Source: Alcanivorax limicola
GTDB lineage: Bacteria; Pseudomonadota; Gammaproteobacteria; Pseudomonadales; Alcanivoracaceae
Direction of reading: 5' to 3'
Assembly (NCBI RefSeq): GCF_019931215.1
Contig: NZ_JAIOUB010000005.1
Location: forward strand, 62,001 to 126,000
DNA length: 64,000 bases
In this document: in pieces, positions 39,767 through 48,307 of the stretch
Position numbering within the stretch: position 1 is the first letter of the stretch
How the letters are laid out: each line of letters starts with the position of its first letter
Notes under the pieces: generated by a model
Told to the model about the DNA's origin: nothing
Databases searched by the model: none
The model's input: only the letters and a program-made list of their open reading frames with translations
Position numbers and translations under genes: made by a program

Positions 39767-39794
39767 TTGACACCACGCATAAATCTGCGACAAT
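39767..39794 (+). promoter_or_regulatory. Candidate sigma-70 promoter for ilvIH
   Basis: A perfect TTGACA (39767-39772), a 16-bp spacer and GACAAT (39789-39794). It implies an untranslated leader of about 300 nt before ilvI, long enough for attenuation or regulator-based control. Confidence 0.5.
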
Positions 39795-40014
39795 CGGGGC
39801 TTCCGGAAATCGGGACCCCTGCATCTTACCCAGGTGACAGTGCGGCCGGGACCGGGGGCGTCATTACCGTGGCGCTCAATGCAGTGACACTGCCGCATCG
39901 TCCCAGCTTCCACCTGTCCGCGTTCTTGCCGGTCACCTCCGCAAGAGCCCCCGGGAAACCAAATCAGGGTTTTCTATCTGCGGACACTCTTACTGAAACG
40001 TTGAAGAAACGTAG

Positions 40015-40119
40015 ATGAATTTATCTGCTGCGCAGACCGCGTGGCGCAGGCGTCGATGCCTGCGTTGCCTTGTGTCCGGTGCGGCGTGCAACCGAGGTGA
40101 CAGTCGTGGAAAAGCTTAG
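40015..40119 (+). CDS. Possible 34-aa leader peptide in front of ilvI
   Basis: An ATG at 40015 opens a 34-codon frame (starting [20 protein letters not shown]) that ends at 40119, overlapping the ilvI start by 14 nt. It lacks the run of Ile/Val/Leu codons expected of classical ilv attenuators, and its ribosome site is poor. Small hairpins (CTGCGC/GCGCAG at about 40027-40048; CAGGC/GCCTG at about 40047-40062) lie inside it. Listed as a possibility only. Confidence 0.2.
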   Translation: MNLSAAQTAWRRRRCLRCLVSGAACNRGDSRGKA

Positions 40120-41827
40120 CGGTGCGGAGATGATCGTCCGTGCGCTCCAGGACGAAGGGGTGGAATACCTGTTCGGCTATCCTGGTGGTGCGGTACTGCA
40201 CATATACGATGCAATTTTTCAGCAGGACAAGGTGCACCACATTCTGGTGCGCCACGAGCAGGCAGCGACCCACGCGGCAGACGGCTACGCCCGCGCCACC
40301 GGCAAGCCCGGCGTGGTCCTGGTGACCTCCGGCCCCGGTGCCACCAATGCTGTCACCGGCATTGCTACCGCCTACATGGATTCCATTCCCATGGTCGTGA
40401 TCTCCGGCCAGGTGCGCTCGGACTGGATCGGCGATGACGCCTTCCAGGAAACCGACATGGTCGGCATCTCCCGGCCCATCGTGAAGCACAGCTTCATGGT
40501 GCGTGATCAGTCCGAAATCCCGGAAATGATGCGCAAGGCGTTTCACATCGCCACCACCGGCCGTCCTGGCCCGGTGCTGATCGACATCCCCAAGGACAAG
40601 ACAGCGCCGAACGTCAAGGTGCCCTACGAGTACCCGAAAAAGGTGAAGATGCGTTCTTACACCCCGGTGACCCGTGGCCACGCCGGCCAGATCCGCAAGG
40701 CCGTGGAAGAACTGCTCAAGGCCCGGCGCCCGGTGATTTATGCCGGCGGTGGCGTCATCAGTGGCGGCGCCAGCGACCTGCTGACTGCGCTGGCGCGCAA
40801 ACTCGGCTACCCCGTCACCAATACGCTGATGGGCCTGGGCTGCTATCCGGCCACCGACAAGCAGTTCGTCGGCATGCTGGGCATGCACGGCACCTACGAA
40901 GCCAACATGGTCATGCACAACTCCGACCTGATCCTGGCCGTGGGCGCCCGCTTTGACGACCGCGCCACCAACGACACCAGCAAATACTGCCCGGGCGCCA
41001 CCATCGTCCACATCGACGTGGACCCGGCCACTATCTCCAAGAACGTCCGTGCCGACGTGCCGATTGTCGGCCCGGTGCAGCAAGTGCTGGAAGACATGAT
41101 CACCATGCTCGACGAGCATGGCGGCCAGCCGGACCAGAAAGCCCTGGCCCGCTGGTGGGAAGAGATCAACGGCTGGCGCGAAGTCCACGGCCTGCGCTAC
41201 GAGGTCAACAAGGACGGCCCGATGAAGCCCCAGCAAGTCGTCCAGGCCCTGTACAAGGCCACAAAGGGCGACGCCTATGTCACCAGTGATGTCGGCCAGC
41301 ACCAGATGTTCGCGGCCCAGTACTATCACTTCGACAAGCCGCGCCGCTGGATCAACTCCGGTGGTCTGGGGACCATGGGCTTCGGCCTGCCCGCCGCCAT
41401 GGGTGTGCAGCTGGCGTTTCCGGATGCCATGGTCGCCTGCGTCACTGGTGAAGGCAGCATCCAGATGAACATTCAGGAGCTCTCCACCTGCCTGCAGTAC
41501 AACCTGCCGGTGAAGATCGTCAACATCAACAACCAGGCCCTGGGCATGGTGCGGCAGTGGCAGGACATGCAGTACGGCGGCCGCCACAGTCACTCCTACA
41601 TGGACTCCCTGCCGGACTTCGTGCGTCTGGCCGAGTCCTACGGCCACGTCGGCATTCGCGTGGATCACATCGAAGACCTCGATGCGGCCATGGAGAAAGC
41701 CTTCAGCCTGAAAGACCGCCTGGTCTTCCTGGACGTGTATGTAGACCCCTCGGAGCATGTGTACCCGATGCATATCGCAGACGGCGCCATGCGTGACATG
41801 TGGCTGAGCAAGACGGAGCGGACCTGA
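40106..41827 (+). CDS. ilvI: Acetolactate synthase large (catalytic) subunit
   Basis: ThDP-dependent enzyme of 573 aa, first common step of valine, leucine and isoleucine synthesis. The N-terminal ThDP-Glu is in [21 protein letters not shown]-binding middle domain [14 protein letters not shown], and C-terminal ThDP/Mg motif [17 protein letters not shown] with [12 protein letters not shown]. Start GTG 40106 ([18 protein letters not shown]) has an excellent AGGTGA 5 nt upstream. It overlaps ilvH by 1 nt (TGATG). It is the IlvIH-type isozyme. Confidence 0.97.
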   Translation: MEKLSGAEMIVRALQDEGVEYLFGYPGGAVLHIYDAIFQQDKVHHILVRHEQAATHAADGYARATGKPGVVLVTSGPGATNAVTGIATAYMDSIPMVVISGQVRSDWIGDDAFQETDMVGISRPIVKHSFMVRDQSEIPEMMRKAFHIATTGRPGPVLIDIPKDKTAPNVKVPYEYPKKVKMRSYTPVTRGHAGQIRKAVEELLKARRPVIYAGGGVISGGASDLLTALARKLGYPVTNTLMGLGCYPATDKQFVGMLGMHGTYEANMVMHNSDLILAVGARFDDRATNDTSKYCPGATIVHIDVDPATISKNVRADVPIVGPVQQVLEDMITMLDEHGGQPDQKALARWWEEINGWREVHGLRYEVNKDGPMKPQQVVQALYKATKGDAYVTSDVGQHQMFAAQYYHFDKPRRWINSGGLGTMGFGLPAAMGVQLAFPDAMVACVTGEGSIQMNIQELSTCLQYNLPVKIVNINNQALGMVRQWQDMQYGGRHSHSYMDSLPDFVRLAESYGHVGIRVDHIEDLDAAMEKAFSLKDRLVFLDVYVDPSEHVYPMHIADGAMRDMWLSKTERT

Positions 41828-42318
41828 TGCGACGCATTATCTCGATCCTGATGGAAAACGAGCCGGGTGCCCTGTCACGCGTCATCGGCCTGTTCTCCCA
41901 ACGCGGATACAACATCGAAACCCTGACCGTGGCCCCGACAGAAGACCAGACCCTGTCGCGCCTGACCCTGACCACCATTGGCGATGACCGCACCATCGAG
42001 CGCATCACCAAACACCTTAATAAACTCATCGAGGTGGTCAAGCTCGTGGACCTTACCGAAGGTGCCCACATCGAGCGCGAACTGATGCTGATCAAGGTCA
42101 AGGCCACCGGCGCCCAACGCGCTGAAGTGAAACGCTCCGTGGATATCTTTCGCGGCCAGATCGTCGACGTCACCAGCACGGTCTACACAGTGCAACTGGC
42201 TGGCGCCAGCGACAAGCTCGACGCTTTTATCGGTGCCATCGGCGAAACCCAGGTGCTGGAAGTGGTGCGTTCCGGCGTCAGCGGGATTGCTCGTGGAGAA
42301 AAGGTGCTGAGCATATAA
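41827..42318 (+). CDS. ilvH: Acetolactate synthase small (regulatory) subunit
   Basis: Regulatory subunit of 163 aa. The N-terminal ACT domain (RRIISILMENEPGALSRVIGLFSQRGYNIETLTVAPTED) binds valine for feedback inhibition; the C-terminal domain (ERELMLIKVKA onward) activates the large subunit. It starts at the TGATG overlap with ilvI and ends before a strong terminator, so ilvIH is a two-gene operon. No ilvC follows, unlike in many gammaproteobacteria. Confidence 0.97.
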   Translation: MRRIISILMENEPGALSRVIGLFSQRGYNIETLTVAPTEDQTLSRLTLTTIGDDRTIERITKHLNKLIEVVKLVDLTEGAHIERELMLIKVKATGAQRAEVKRSVDIFRGQIVDVTSTVYTVQLAGASDKLDAFIGAIGETQVLEVVRSGVSGIARGEKVLSI

Positions 42319-42352
42319 CGGTGTCTTTCGAGTGATGGCGCTTTGACATCAG

Positions 42353-42376
42353 ACCCCGCCTTGTGCGGGGTTTTTT
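42353..42376 (+). terminator. Intrinsic terminator after ilvH
   Basis: CCCCGC (42354-42359), 5-nt loop, GCGGGG (42365-42370) and six T (42371-42376). Confidence 0.9.
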
Positions 42377-42408
42377 GTGCGTGGCGAGCAGGCTGAATTG
42401 TTCCGGCT

Positions 42409-43482
42409 TCAAGGAATCCGGACAGATGTCTTGTGTCGAGCGTTCTCGGCGAGCCTTTGCCAGTAGGAGGCAGATGCCACAATGCTGCGCACTACAGGTG
42501 GCCAATGCAGCCCCTGCTGTTCCCGGAAGTGCGCCATTACGGTGGTATCAAAGCGGACTGGCTGAAGAAAATGCAGCGACTCCGGCGCTGTGTTCATGAG
42601 TCTTGGCAGCCCCGGCACTTTCAGCAGTGCCCGGAGCACAGTTATGGGGATATGCCGTTTCGGCGGCTTGCGTCCCAGCGCTTCGGCGATGACGGATAGC
42701 AGGCCGGCCAGGTTGGGTGTATCCGGGTCGAGAGCAAGCAGGCGTTCCGGTACCGCGTCAGCCAGGGTGGCTGCGGCAATGGTTGCTGCAAGGGCATCCA
42801 CACTGATCAGCGGCAGCCAGTGATCCGGGGTGCCGGGAATCATGGACAGGCGACCGGTGGCGAGATTGGAGATCAGGGTAAACAGCGGTTGTGCGGGGTC
42901 CAGCTCGCCGGTGATGCTGTGGCCGGAGACGGTAGCAGGCTGGATTTCTACCCAGTCCATTTGCTGGCGCCTTGCGAAAGCCCGCACACGCAGTGCGCCC
43001 TCAATCTTGCTGGTCTCGTAAGCACCTGCCTGTGCATTGACCTGCGCCCAGTCGGTGCGCTCCGGCGCGTCTGGCAGGATGCCAAGCCGTGCCAGATGGG
43101 CCTGATTCTCCAGCATAAAACCGCTGATCATCACCAGTCTCGCGTTGTGGCGTTGCGCCAGCTCAGCCACGGCGACTGCGCCATCGACGTTGATGTGTCG
43201 GGCCTCTTCGGGGTCCAGTCCCCAGGCGAACACCGCCCCCAGATGGATAACCGCTGTGATGGGTGCAAGCGCGTCTGTGATCCCGAGATCCGGTGCGGCC
43301 AGGTCGCCGGCAACGCTGCGGACCAGCGTGCCGTTGCCGCCCAGGGCGTCGATGCACTCGCGCAGGTCCTGCAGTTGTGCCGGGCACCGCATGAGGGCCA
43401 ATACGGGGTGATGATCGGCGGTGAGTGCCGCCAGGACATGTCGACCGATGAAGCCGGTGGCGCCTGTCACGAGAATCGTCAT
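42409..43482 (-). CDS. NAD-dependent epimerase/dehydratase (extended SDR) family protein
   Basis: Extended SDR of 357 aa. The NAD-binding motif is VTGATGFIGRHVLAAL at the N-terminus and the active-site pair is YETSK (about residue 155), with an upstream ISGFM. The substrate-binding C-terminal half includes SVDALAATIAAATL and a helix AITVLRALLKVPGLP-like segment. The substrate cannot be told. It is divergent from a MerR-type gene at 43553, and a dyad with a TTGACT -35 element lies between them, so MerR-type control is likely. Confidence 0.85.
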   Translation of the reverse strand: MTILVTGATGFIGRHVLAALTADHHPVLALMRCPAQLQDLRECIDALGGNGTLVRSVAGDLAAPDLGITDALAPITAVIHLGAVFAWGLDPEEARHINVDGAVAVAELAQRHNARLVMISGFMLENQAHLARLGILPDAPERTDWAQVNAQAGAYETSKIEGALRVRAFARRQQMDWVEIQPATVSGHSITGELDPAQPLFTLISNLATGRLSMIPGTPDHWLPLISVDALAATIAAATLADAVPERLLALDPDTPNLAGLLSVIAEALGRKPPKRHIPITVLRALLKVPGLPRLMNTAPESLHFLQPVRFDTTVMAHFREQQGLHWPPVVRSIVASASYWQRLAENARHKTSVRIP

Positions 43483-43515
43483 GCTGTTCTCCTTATGGTG
43501 TGGAGAGCATGCTCA

Positions 43516-43540
43516 AGTGTAGAGTGGGGTCTACAGTCAA
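43516..43540 (-). promoter_or_regulatory. MerR-type operator/promoter for the epimerase gene
   Basis: On the minus strand TTGACT (revcomp of 43535-43540) is followed by the perfect dyad TGTAGA-N6-TCTACA (43518-43535) in the expected spacer position of MerR-regulated promoters. The -10 hexamer is weak or not clear. Located between the divergent epimerase and merR-type genes. Confidence 0.6.
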
Positions 43541-43552
43541 GAGGGGATTCAC

Positions 43553-43930
43553 ATGCGCATTGCTGAGCTGGAACGTCGTACCGGGGTTGGCCGTCATGCA
43601 TTGCGTTACTATGAAAAGCAGGGCCTGCTGGTGGATGTTTACCGCGGTGATAACAACTACCGGGAGTATCCGGAGGCGGCCGTGGCTCAGGTGAATCTGT
43701 TACGGCAGCTGCAAACACTGGGTTTCTCGTTGAAGGAAATACGGCAAGTCCTGCTAGCCATGCGCGCCGGTCATATGGATTGCGCCGAGGGGGCGCAGCG
43801 CATGGCTGAGCAGCGCAAGAAGGTGGACGCGCAGATCGCCAGTTTGCGGCAGGCAAGCAAATTACTCGCCCGGGAGCAGCGGCGCCTTGAAGAAAGTGCG
43901 GCCCGGCAACGTGCTGAGGGTGAATGCTGA
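43553..43930 (+). CDS. MerR family transcriptional regulator
   Basis: Regulator of 125 aa. The N-terminal winged HTH reads MRIAELERRTGVGRHALRYYEKQGLL followed by NNYREYPEAAVAQVNLLRQLQTLGFSLKEIRQVL, typical MerR. The C-terminal dimerisation helix is Gln/Arg/Ala-rich and has a single Cys (GHMDCAEGAQ), so there is no clear metal-binding cluster; ligand unknown. It very probably controls the divergent SDR gene through the 43518-43535 dyad. Confidence 0.9.
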   Translation: MRIAELERRTGVGRHALRYYEKQGLLVDVYRGDNNYREYPEAAVAQVNLLRQLQTLGFSLKEIRQVLLAMRAGHMDCAEGAQRMAEQRKKVDAQIASLRQASKLLAREQRRLEESAARQRAEGEC

Positions 43931-43983
43931 CGCCCGGGTTGGGCGTGTCATTTCCGGATTATGGCTCTTTATAAGGAATAATT

Positions 43984-44499
43984 ATGATAGCGGCTTTCAG
44001 GGTTCTCGGGATAATCATTGCATGGTTTGCGCTGAATGAGGTGGTGCGGACAGGTTTATACCTGTTTCTGGGAGATGATGCGGACTATGGCGTTCCCGCT
44101 GTAGTGGTGTATACGGCAATATTTTCAATTGCAATAAAAGTTGCGGGTGCGGCGCTGCTTCTCTTCTATACTGAGAAGGTAGTGTCGATGCTTCAATTTG
44201 GCTTTAATGAGAGCGTCCGGGAACTGGATCTTTCGTTGTCAGTGGCGGCTGCCAGCTTGGTGGGAATCTACTTCTTTATACAAGGCCTCTCTACATCGAT
44301 ATCGACGTATGTGGTGATGCGGATGCGGGTATCAACAATGGATGGGCCTCGCATTGGAGTGTTTGATCTCAATCGGTTTCACTGGGCCTGGCAAGATTTT
44401 GTGTATGGCCTGGTCCAGGCGATTCTTGGTGCCATACTGGTCATTGCGGTGATTGCTTATGGAAAATCGATAAAGTCCCGTGGTGAGAGAATTTCCTGA
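43984..44499 (+). CDS. Hypothetical membrane protein (171 aa)
   Basis: Unrecognised protein with four hydrophobic segments: VLGIIIAWFALNEVV, AVVVYTAIFSIAIKVAGAALLLFY, LSVAAASLVGIYFFIQGL and FVYGLVQAILGAILVIAVIAYG. AAGGA before the ATG is a good ribosome site. The DNA looks noticeably less GC-rich than its neighbours (by eye). It is probably co-transcribed with the exported protein at 44522. Function unknown. Confidence 0.7.
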   Translation: MIAAFRVLGIIIAWFALNEVVRTGLYLFLGDDADYGVPAVVVYTAIFSIAIKVAGAALLLFYTEKVVSMLQFGFNESVRELDLSLSVAAASLVGIYFFIQGLSTSISTYVVMRMRVSTMDGPRIGVFDLNRFHWAWQDFVYGLVQAILGAILVIAVIAYGKSIKSRGERIS

Positions 44500-44521
44500 A
44501 TGGTGGATTGGTGGGCTTGAT

Positions 44522-44932
44522 ATGGGGCGGGTAATCGCTTTGTTCATTTCGCTGATGATCGGCGTGACATCCCTGTCGTCCGCCGCGCCTCTTCGCGATG
44601 AGAATATAACGGACTCTGAAGTGATCGAGATTCAGAGGCAGGTCGAAAATATGTATCCCGGCGCCATCGTCATGATCTCTGGAGTGACAGCGCCATGCGG
44701 GTGCCGCGAGGGTGCCGCTTGTTCAGCAGAGGTCAGGGTGGCTGGTGTTTCCGGGAGTGACCAGGTATCCATGTCGTTATCGAGGATTGATAATGAATGG
44801 GTGCCCGGGATCTATTGGCTGTGGTCTCACGAACTCACGCACCTTCTTGAGGTGCGGAGGCAGTCTTCCCGGCGCGAGGCGCTGGTTGCCCACGTAGAAG
44901 CTATGCCGGAATGTATCGGGCCAGAACGATAA
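44522..44932 (+). CDS. Hypothetical exported protein with an HExxH-like motif
   Basis: Protein of 136 aa. N-terminal signal peptide (MGRVIALFISLMIGVTSLSSAA|PL). The mature part has IEIQRQVENMYPGAIVMISGVTAPCGCREGAACSAEVRV, a Cys-rich central stretch, and WLWSHELTHLLEVRRQ near the C-terminus. HELTH fits the HExxH zinc-peptidase pattern, but the rest of a peptidase fold is not evident and the protein is small, so the match may be chance. ATG 44522 is chosen for the signal peptide; a longer frame starts at 44480. Confidence 0.6.
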   Translation: MGRVIALFISLMIGVTSLSSAAPLRDENITDSEVIEIQRQVENMYPGAIVMISGVTAPCGCREGAACSAEVRVAGVSGSDQVSMSLSRIDNEWVPGIYWLWSHELTHLLEVRRQSSRREALVAHVEAMPECIGPER

Positions 44933-44956
44933 ATACACTATTCAGGAGTGCTTGCG

Positions 44957-45400
44957 ATGACGATAACGATAGAGCTTCTCGGGCCTGTAATCGCGTTGGT
45001 TGCCTGGTCAATGGTCATGTGGGTCTGGATGTACGTTACGCGCCTTCCTGCCATGCGTGCGGCAAAGATGACGCCCGATCCAAACGCTCCTCGTGGGCAG
45101 CAGATGTCACTGCTGCCGCCGCAGGTGAGGTGGAAGGCCGATAACTATAACCATCTCATGGAACAGCCAACAGTATTCTATGCGCTTGCCATCTCGCTTG
45201 TATTGCTGGGGGTGCAGTCCGGGGCGGCCTTGTACCTTGCGTGGGGGTACGTTGCCCTCAGAATTGTGCATAGCCTGGTACAGTCATTGATCAACAAGAT
45301 TGAAGTGAGATTTTTGCTGTTCGCGCTGTCCAATATCCCGCTGATTGCGCTGACATACATGGCCGTGAAGGCATTCTTGAGCGCCACAGGGGCCGGGTAG
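44957..45400 (+). CDS. MAPEG family membrane protein
   Basis: Protein of 147 aa with four membrane helices, of the MAPEG superfamily (membrane-associated eicosanoid/glutathione metabolism proteins). Diagnostic segment: DNYNHLMEQPTVFYALAISLVLLG, then WGYVALRIVHSLVQSLINKIEVRF. AGGAG lies 8 nt before ATG 44957; a GTG at 44948 is also in frame. It may have glutathione transferase or peroxidase activity; the bacterial substrate is unknown. Confidence 0.85.
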   Translation: MTITIELLGPVIALVAWSMVMWVWMYVTRLPAMRAAKMTPDPNAPRGQQMSLLPPQVRWKADNYNHLMEQPTVFYALAISLVLLGVQSGAALYLAWGYVALRIVHSLVQSLINKIEVRFLLFALSNIPLIALTYMAVKAFLSATGAG

Positions 45401-45611
45401 CTGCCGGGCTCTTCCGTGGTATATGGGCTGCTTGCTGCCGGCGGCCAACCGGGTCGTCGGCCTCTGGAACGGGGGGCGCGTGAAAGGCACGCCATGCCAG
45501 ATGTGCCGCTGACTGGAGACTGCACCCGTAATCGGATTACCATGCCAGTCATGGCTCCGGAAGGTCCCCACGGGGCATGATGACGGTGCGCGGGATGGAT
45601 GGATCAGGCCC

Positions 45612-45974
45612 ATGGCGACAGCGAAGGACAAGCGACGTTACCCCAGAACGGCCCACGAGGTGGCGCTGGCGTTGATTCTGCGGCCCCGGATACCGGGTTC
45701 CCCGGAAGCGTCTCGCGGATTGCACGTCAGTACGCGCGATATCTCCCTGACGGGCATCAGTGTCCTCCTGTCTGAGCCGATCAGGCCGGACACGGATGTG
45801 GAGCTGTCACTGGTGCTGGAGGAAGACGCTGACAGCGTCTGCCATTTGCATGGCACCGTGGCCTGGTGTGGCCGCAACGATGGTCAGTTGCTGGCCGGCA
45901 TTGCACTGGATCTGGAGCGCGCCGACGGCCGCACCTGGGCGGGTTGTTTCCAGCCGGATGGCAGCTTCGATTAG
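45612..45974 (+). CDS. PilZ domain-containing protein
   Basis: Single-domain protein of 120 aa predicted to bind cyclic di-GMP. The ligand motifs are present: RRYPR (RxxxR, residues about 8-12) and DISLTGISV (DxSxxG, about 43-48). Its partner process cannot be inferred. It overlaps the stop codon of the convergent TetR gene (45971-45974). The 45401-45611 spacer upstream shows nothing clear. Confidence 0.85.
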   Translation: MATAKDKRRYPRTAHEVALALILRPRIPGSPEASRGLHVSTRDISLTGISVLLSEPIRPDTDVELSLVLEEDADSVCHLHGTVAWCGRNDGQLLAGIALDLERADGRTWAGCFQPDGSFD

Positions 45975-46633
45975 GCCCTTGTTATCAGGTCCTTGTTATC
46001 AGGCCCTTGCCCTCGCAGCTCCACCTCTCTCATCCCGCCTTCAATCATATACCCCACCATGTCCGCCAGCCCCTCGGCCAGCTGGTCGAAGCTGATGGTC
46101 GGGTTATCCTCACTGAGCTGACTGATCATGCTGGCGATACCGCCCTGGATGATGATGTAGGCCATCACCGGGATATTGGGCAGCCGCGCGTACTGCGGGT
46201 TGTGGCTGAGGTACTGCATGGCCAGATCCGAAAGGACTCGTTTCACCGGCTCGACATGGGCAGAGGGAAATTGCCGGCCGAGCCAGCGTGCGCAGTTCAG
46301 GTAGCGGCCGTTGTCACGTTGTAGCAGGTCCCTGAATGCGAACTGCAGCGTGCGCACGGCGTCGCGCGGGGGCATCCGGGTCAACTCGGGGATCAACGGC
46401 TGGACCATGGCCACCACATCGTTGGCGAACTGCTGGTTCATGGCGTCCAGGATTTCTTCCTTGTTGGCGAAGTACTCATACAGGGTGCCGACGCTCACGC
46501 CAGCGATATCCGCCACCTTCCGCGTTCCCAGCCCGTCCGAACCGTCCCGTGCCACGGCGATGAATCCGGCCTCGACGATGGACGTAACCGTCTGTTTTGA
46601 GCGGGATTGTTGGGGCTTCCTGATTTTGGCCAT
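45971..46633 (-). CDS. TetR/AcrR family transcriptional regulator
   Basis: Regulator of 220 aa. N-terminal HTH: SRSKQTVTSIVEAGFIAVARDG and TRKVADIAGVSVGTLYEYFANKEEILDAM. The C-terminal ligand domain is variable. ATG 46633 (MAKIRKPQQSR) is the family-like start; ATG 46654 is in frame upstream, and neither has a good ribosome site. It is divergent from the ferritin-like gene, which it probably represses. The last codons lie in an imperfect 14-bp tandem duplication (45977-46004). Confidence 0.9.
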   Translation of the reverse strand: MAKIRKPQQSRSKQTVTSIVEAGFIAVARDGSDGLGTRKVADIAGVSVGTLYEYFANKEEILDAMNQQFANDVVAMVQPLIPELTRMPPRDAVRTLQFAFRDLLQRDNGRYLNCARWLGRQFPSAHVEPVKRVLSDLAMQYLSHNPQYARLPNIPVMAYIIIQGGIASMISQLSEDNPTISFDQLAEGLADMVGYMIEGGMREVELRGQGPDNKDLITRA

Positions 46634-46723
46634 AACCGAATTGAAACCGATCATCTGTTCGGCTTACTTTGGCAGTGCGGTCCTGCGAGGTCAAACGGTT
46701 GTGAGCGAACCCGCCGATGGGTG

Positions 46724-46751
46724 CCTTTGATCCGCAACCTTTGATCCACAA
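46724..46751 (+). repeat. 14-bp tandem duplication (one mismatch) before the ferritin-like gene
   Basis: CCTTTGATCCGCAA (46724-46737) and CCTTTGATCCACAA (46738-46751) differ at one base and directly precede the AAGGAG ribosome site of the next gene. Confidence 0.9.
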
Positions 46752-46762
46752 GGAGACAAACG

Positions 46763-47689
46763 ATGGCGATGATCGACCTGGAAAAGATGCTGGACAAGGT
46801 CAAGGTCTCACAGTGGGCCCTGGTCGACATCGACTGGGACGCGCCTGGTGCGGAGCTGATTACGGCGGAGCAGTGGCCGAAACTGCGCGACTTCATGATT
46901 GATCTGGTCTGGATCGAACATGTCGGTGCCCGTGGTTTCGCAGCCATGGCAAAGGGCGCGCCAAACGAGACGCTGCGCCAGCTGTACACCTTTTTTTATG
47001 CAGAAGAGCAGCGCCACGCGAATGCCGAGATGGCACTGATGAAGCGCTGGGGCATGCTCGAAGGCGATACGCTGCCCGAGCCCAGCAACAATATTCGCCT
47101 CGCCGTGGCCTGGATGCAGAACTACGCGGATGACATGCCCTACCATGTGATGGGCACGGTGATCCCGGCACTGGAAGTAGCCCTCGACGGTGCCCTGTGC
47201 CAGTTCCTGCTGGACACCGTCGACGACCCGGTATGCCATGCCGTGTTCGACAAGATCAACGACGACGAATCCCGCCACCTGGGTGTGGGTTTTACGGTGA
47301 TGGAGATGCACGGCCACAGCCCGCAAAGCATTGAGGCTGTGCGCATGATGGGGCGTCTTCTGAAGCCGCAAGTACTGTTGGGCCTGGCGGTGCATTTCCC
47401 GCTGCTGAACAAGATGCGCGACAACGTCGTCAAGGCGGGGTTGCCCGAAGAGAAACTGTACGCCGCAATGGCCAAGTTCGAGAAGATCGGCGGGCGAACC
47501 AGAAACGGCCGCAAGAACCCGCTTTTCCGCGCGATCAGCAGCCATAACAAGATAATGGCTGACCGCACACAGAAGCTCTACCACATCCCCGTGGACCTGA
47601 TGGTCAAGGTGACCGACATGATCCCTCAGTGGGCGTTACCGGCCAAGCCCAGTTGGGTGGGCGATGTCACCTGGAAACCCACGGATTGA
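46763..47689 (+). CDS. Ferritin-like di-iron carboxylate protein
   Basis: Protein of 308 aa predicted as a four-helix di-iron protein. Metal ligands visible: Glu in LVWIEHVGARGFAAM, EEQRH in FFYAEEQRHANAEMALM and a second ExxH in NDDESRHLGVGF. The spacing suits a di-iron oxygenase or desaturase more than ferritin storage. Excellent ribosome site (AAGGAG). It is divergent from the TetR gene, which is typical of regulated lipid or aromatic N-oxygenase-like enzymes. The substrate is unknown. Confidence 0.75.
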   Translation: MAMIDLEKMLDKVKVSQWALVDIDWDAPGAELITAEQWPKLRDFMIDLVWIEHVGARGFAAMAKGAPNETLRQLYTFFYAEEQRHANAEMALMKRWGMLEGDTLPEPSNNIRLAVAWMQNYADDMPYHVMGTVIPALEVALDGALCQFLLDTVDDPVCHAVFDKINDDESRHLGVGFTVMEMHGHSPQSIEAVRMMGRLLKPQVLLGLAVHFPLLNKMRDNVVKAGLPEEKLYAAMAKFEKIGGRTRNGRKNPLFRAISSHNKIMADRTQKLYHIPVDLMVKVTDMIPQWALPAKPSWVGDVTWKPTD

Positions 47690-47820
47690 TGGACGCTACC
47701 TCGTTGTTGTGATTTCCTTTACTGAACATGCCGTCACAATGAGCCCGCCGTATGGGGCTTCCGTTGCTGCAGTAAAATCCTGGCTGCGTTTCGTGCCCGT
47801 CGAGGGCGAGGTGGATAACC

Positions 47821-48198
47821 ATGGCCCGTCAGTCAAAGACCCGGGGGACCTCCCCCCAGGCGCTGCGCGAGCGAGTGCGCGAGATCATCCAGCGGGAGCT
47901 CGACGATGCGAGGGCGAAGACCGAGGAGTCCTGGTACTGGGGCAACGTCGGGCCCACGGTGCGCGCAGCCGCCGAAGGCGCATGGGCTCTGGTTGAGTCG
48001 GTGCCGCTGACGGATGATCCGCTGGATGACCTTCACTCGCTGATCCTGAAGCTGCAAGCGCGCCGAACGGCCGTGCGTGCGAGTTTGTTCGACGAAGACG
48101 GCTATGCCCTGGCCACCTACCATATGATCATCCGTGACGTTCTGGCCCTCTATCGCGCCGCCGGCGGTACGCAGCTGACCGACGAGACGGATGAGTAG
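47821..48198 (+). CDS. Hypothetical protein (125 aa)
   Basis: Soluble, mostly helical protein. N-terminus is basic (MARQSKTRGTSPQALRERVREIIQRELDDAR), followed by WYWGNVGPTVRAAAEGAW. No known motif. GAGG 9 nt upstream of ATG 47821 supports the start. A TAAAAT hexamer at about 47773 could be a -10. Function unknown. Confidence 0.65.
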   Translation: MARQSKTRGTSPQALRERVREIIQRELDDARAKTEESWYWGNVGPTVRAAAEGAWALVESVPLTDDPLDDLHSLILKLQARRTAVRASLFDEDGYALATYHMIIRDVLALYRAAGGTQLTDETDE

Positions 48199-48307
48199 CA
48201 GATGATTTGGCCGCACATCACATTAATGCAGAGGTGATGACGCAAGTAAGCTGATCAAGTAGATTCTGGTTCTCTTGTATTCATACTTAATAAAAAAGGA
48301 AAGAGGT

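Noticed and set aside
45401-45611. The spacer before the PilZ gene, as a possible small gene or RNA
   Set aside because: No frame with a start and ribosome site, and no stable hairpin or promoter pair was evident.
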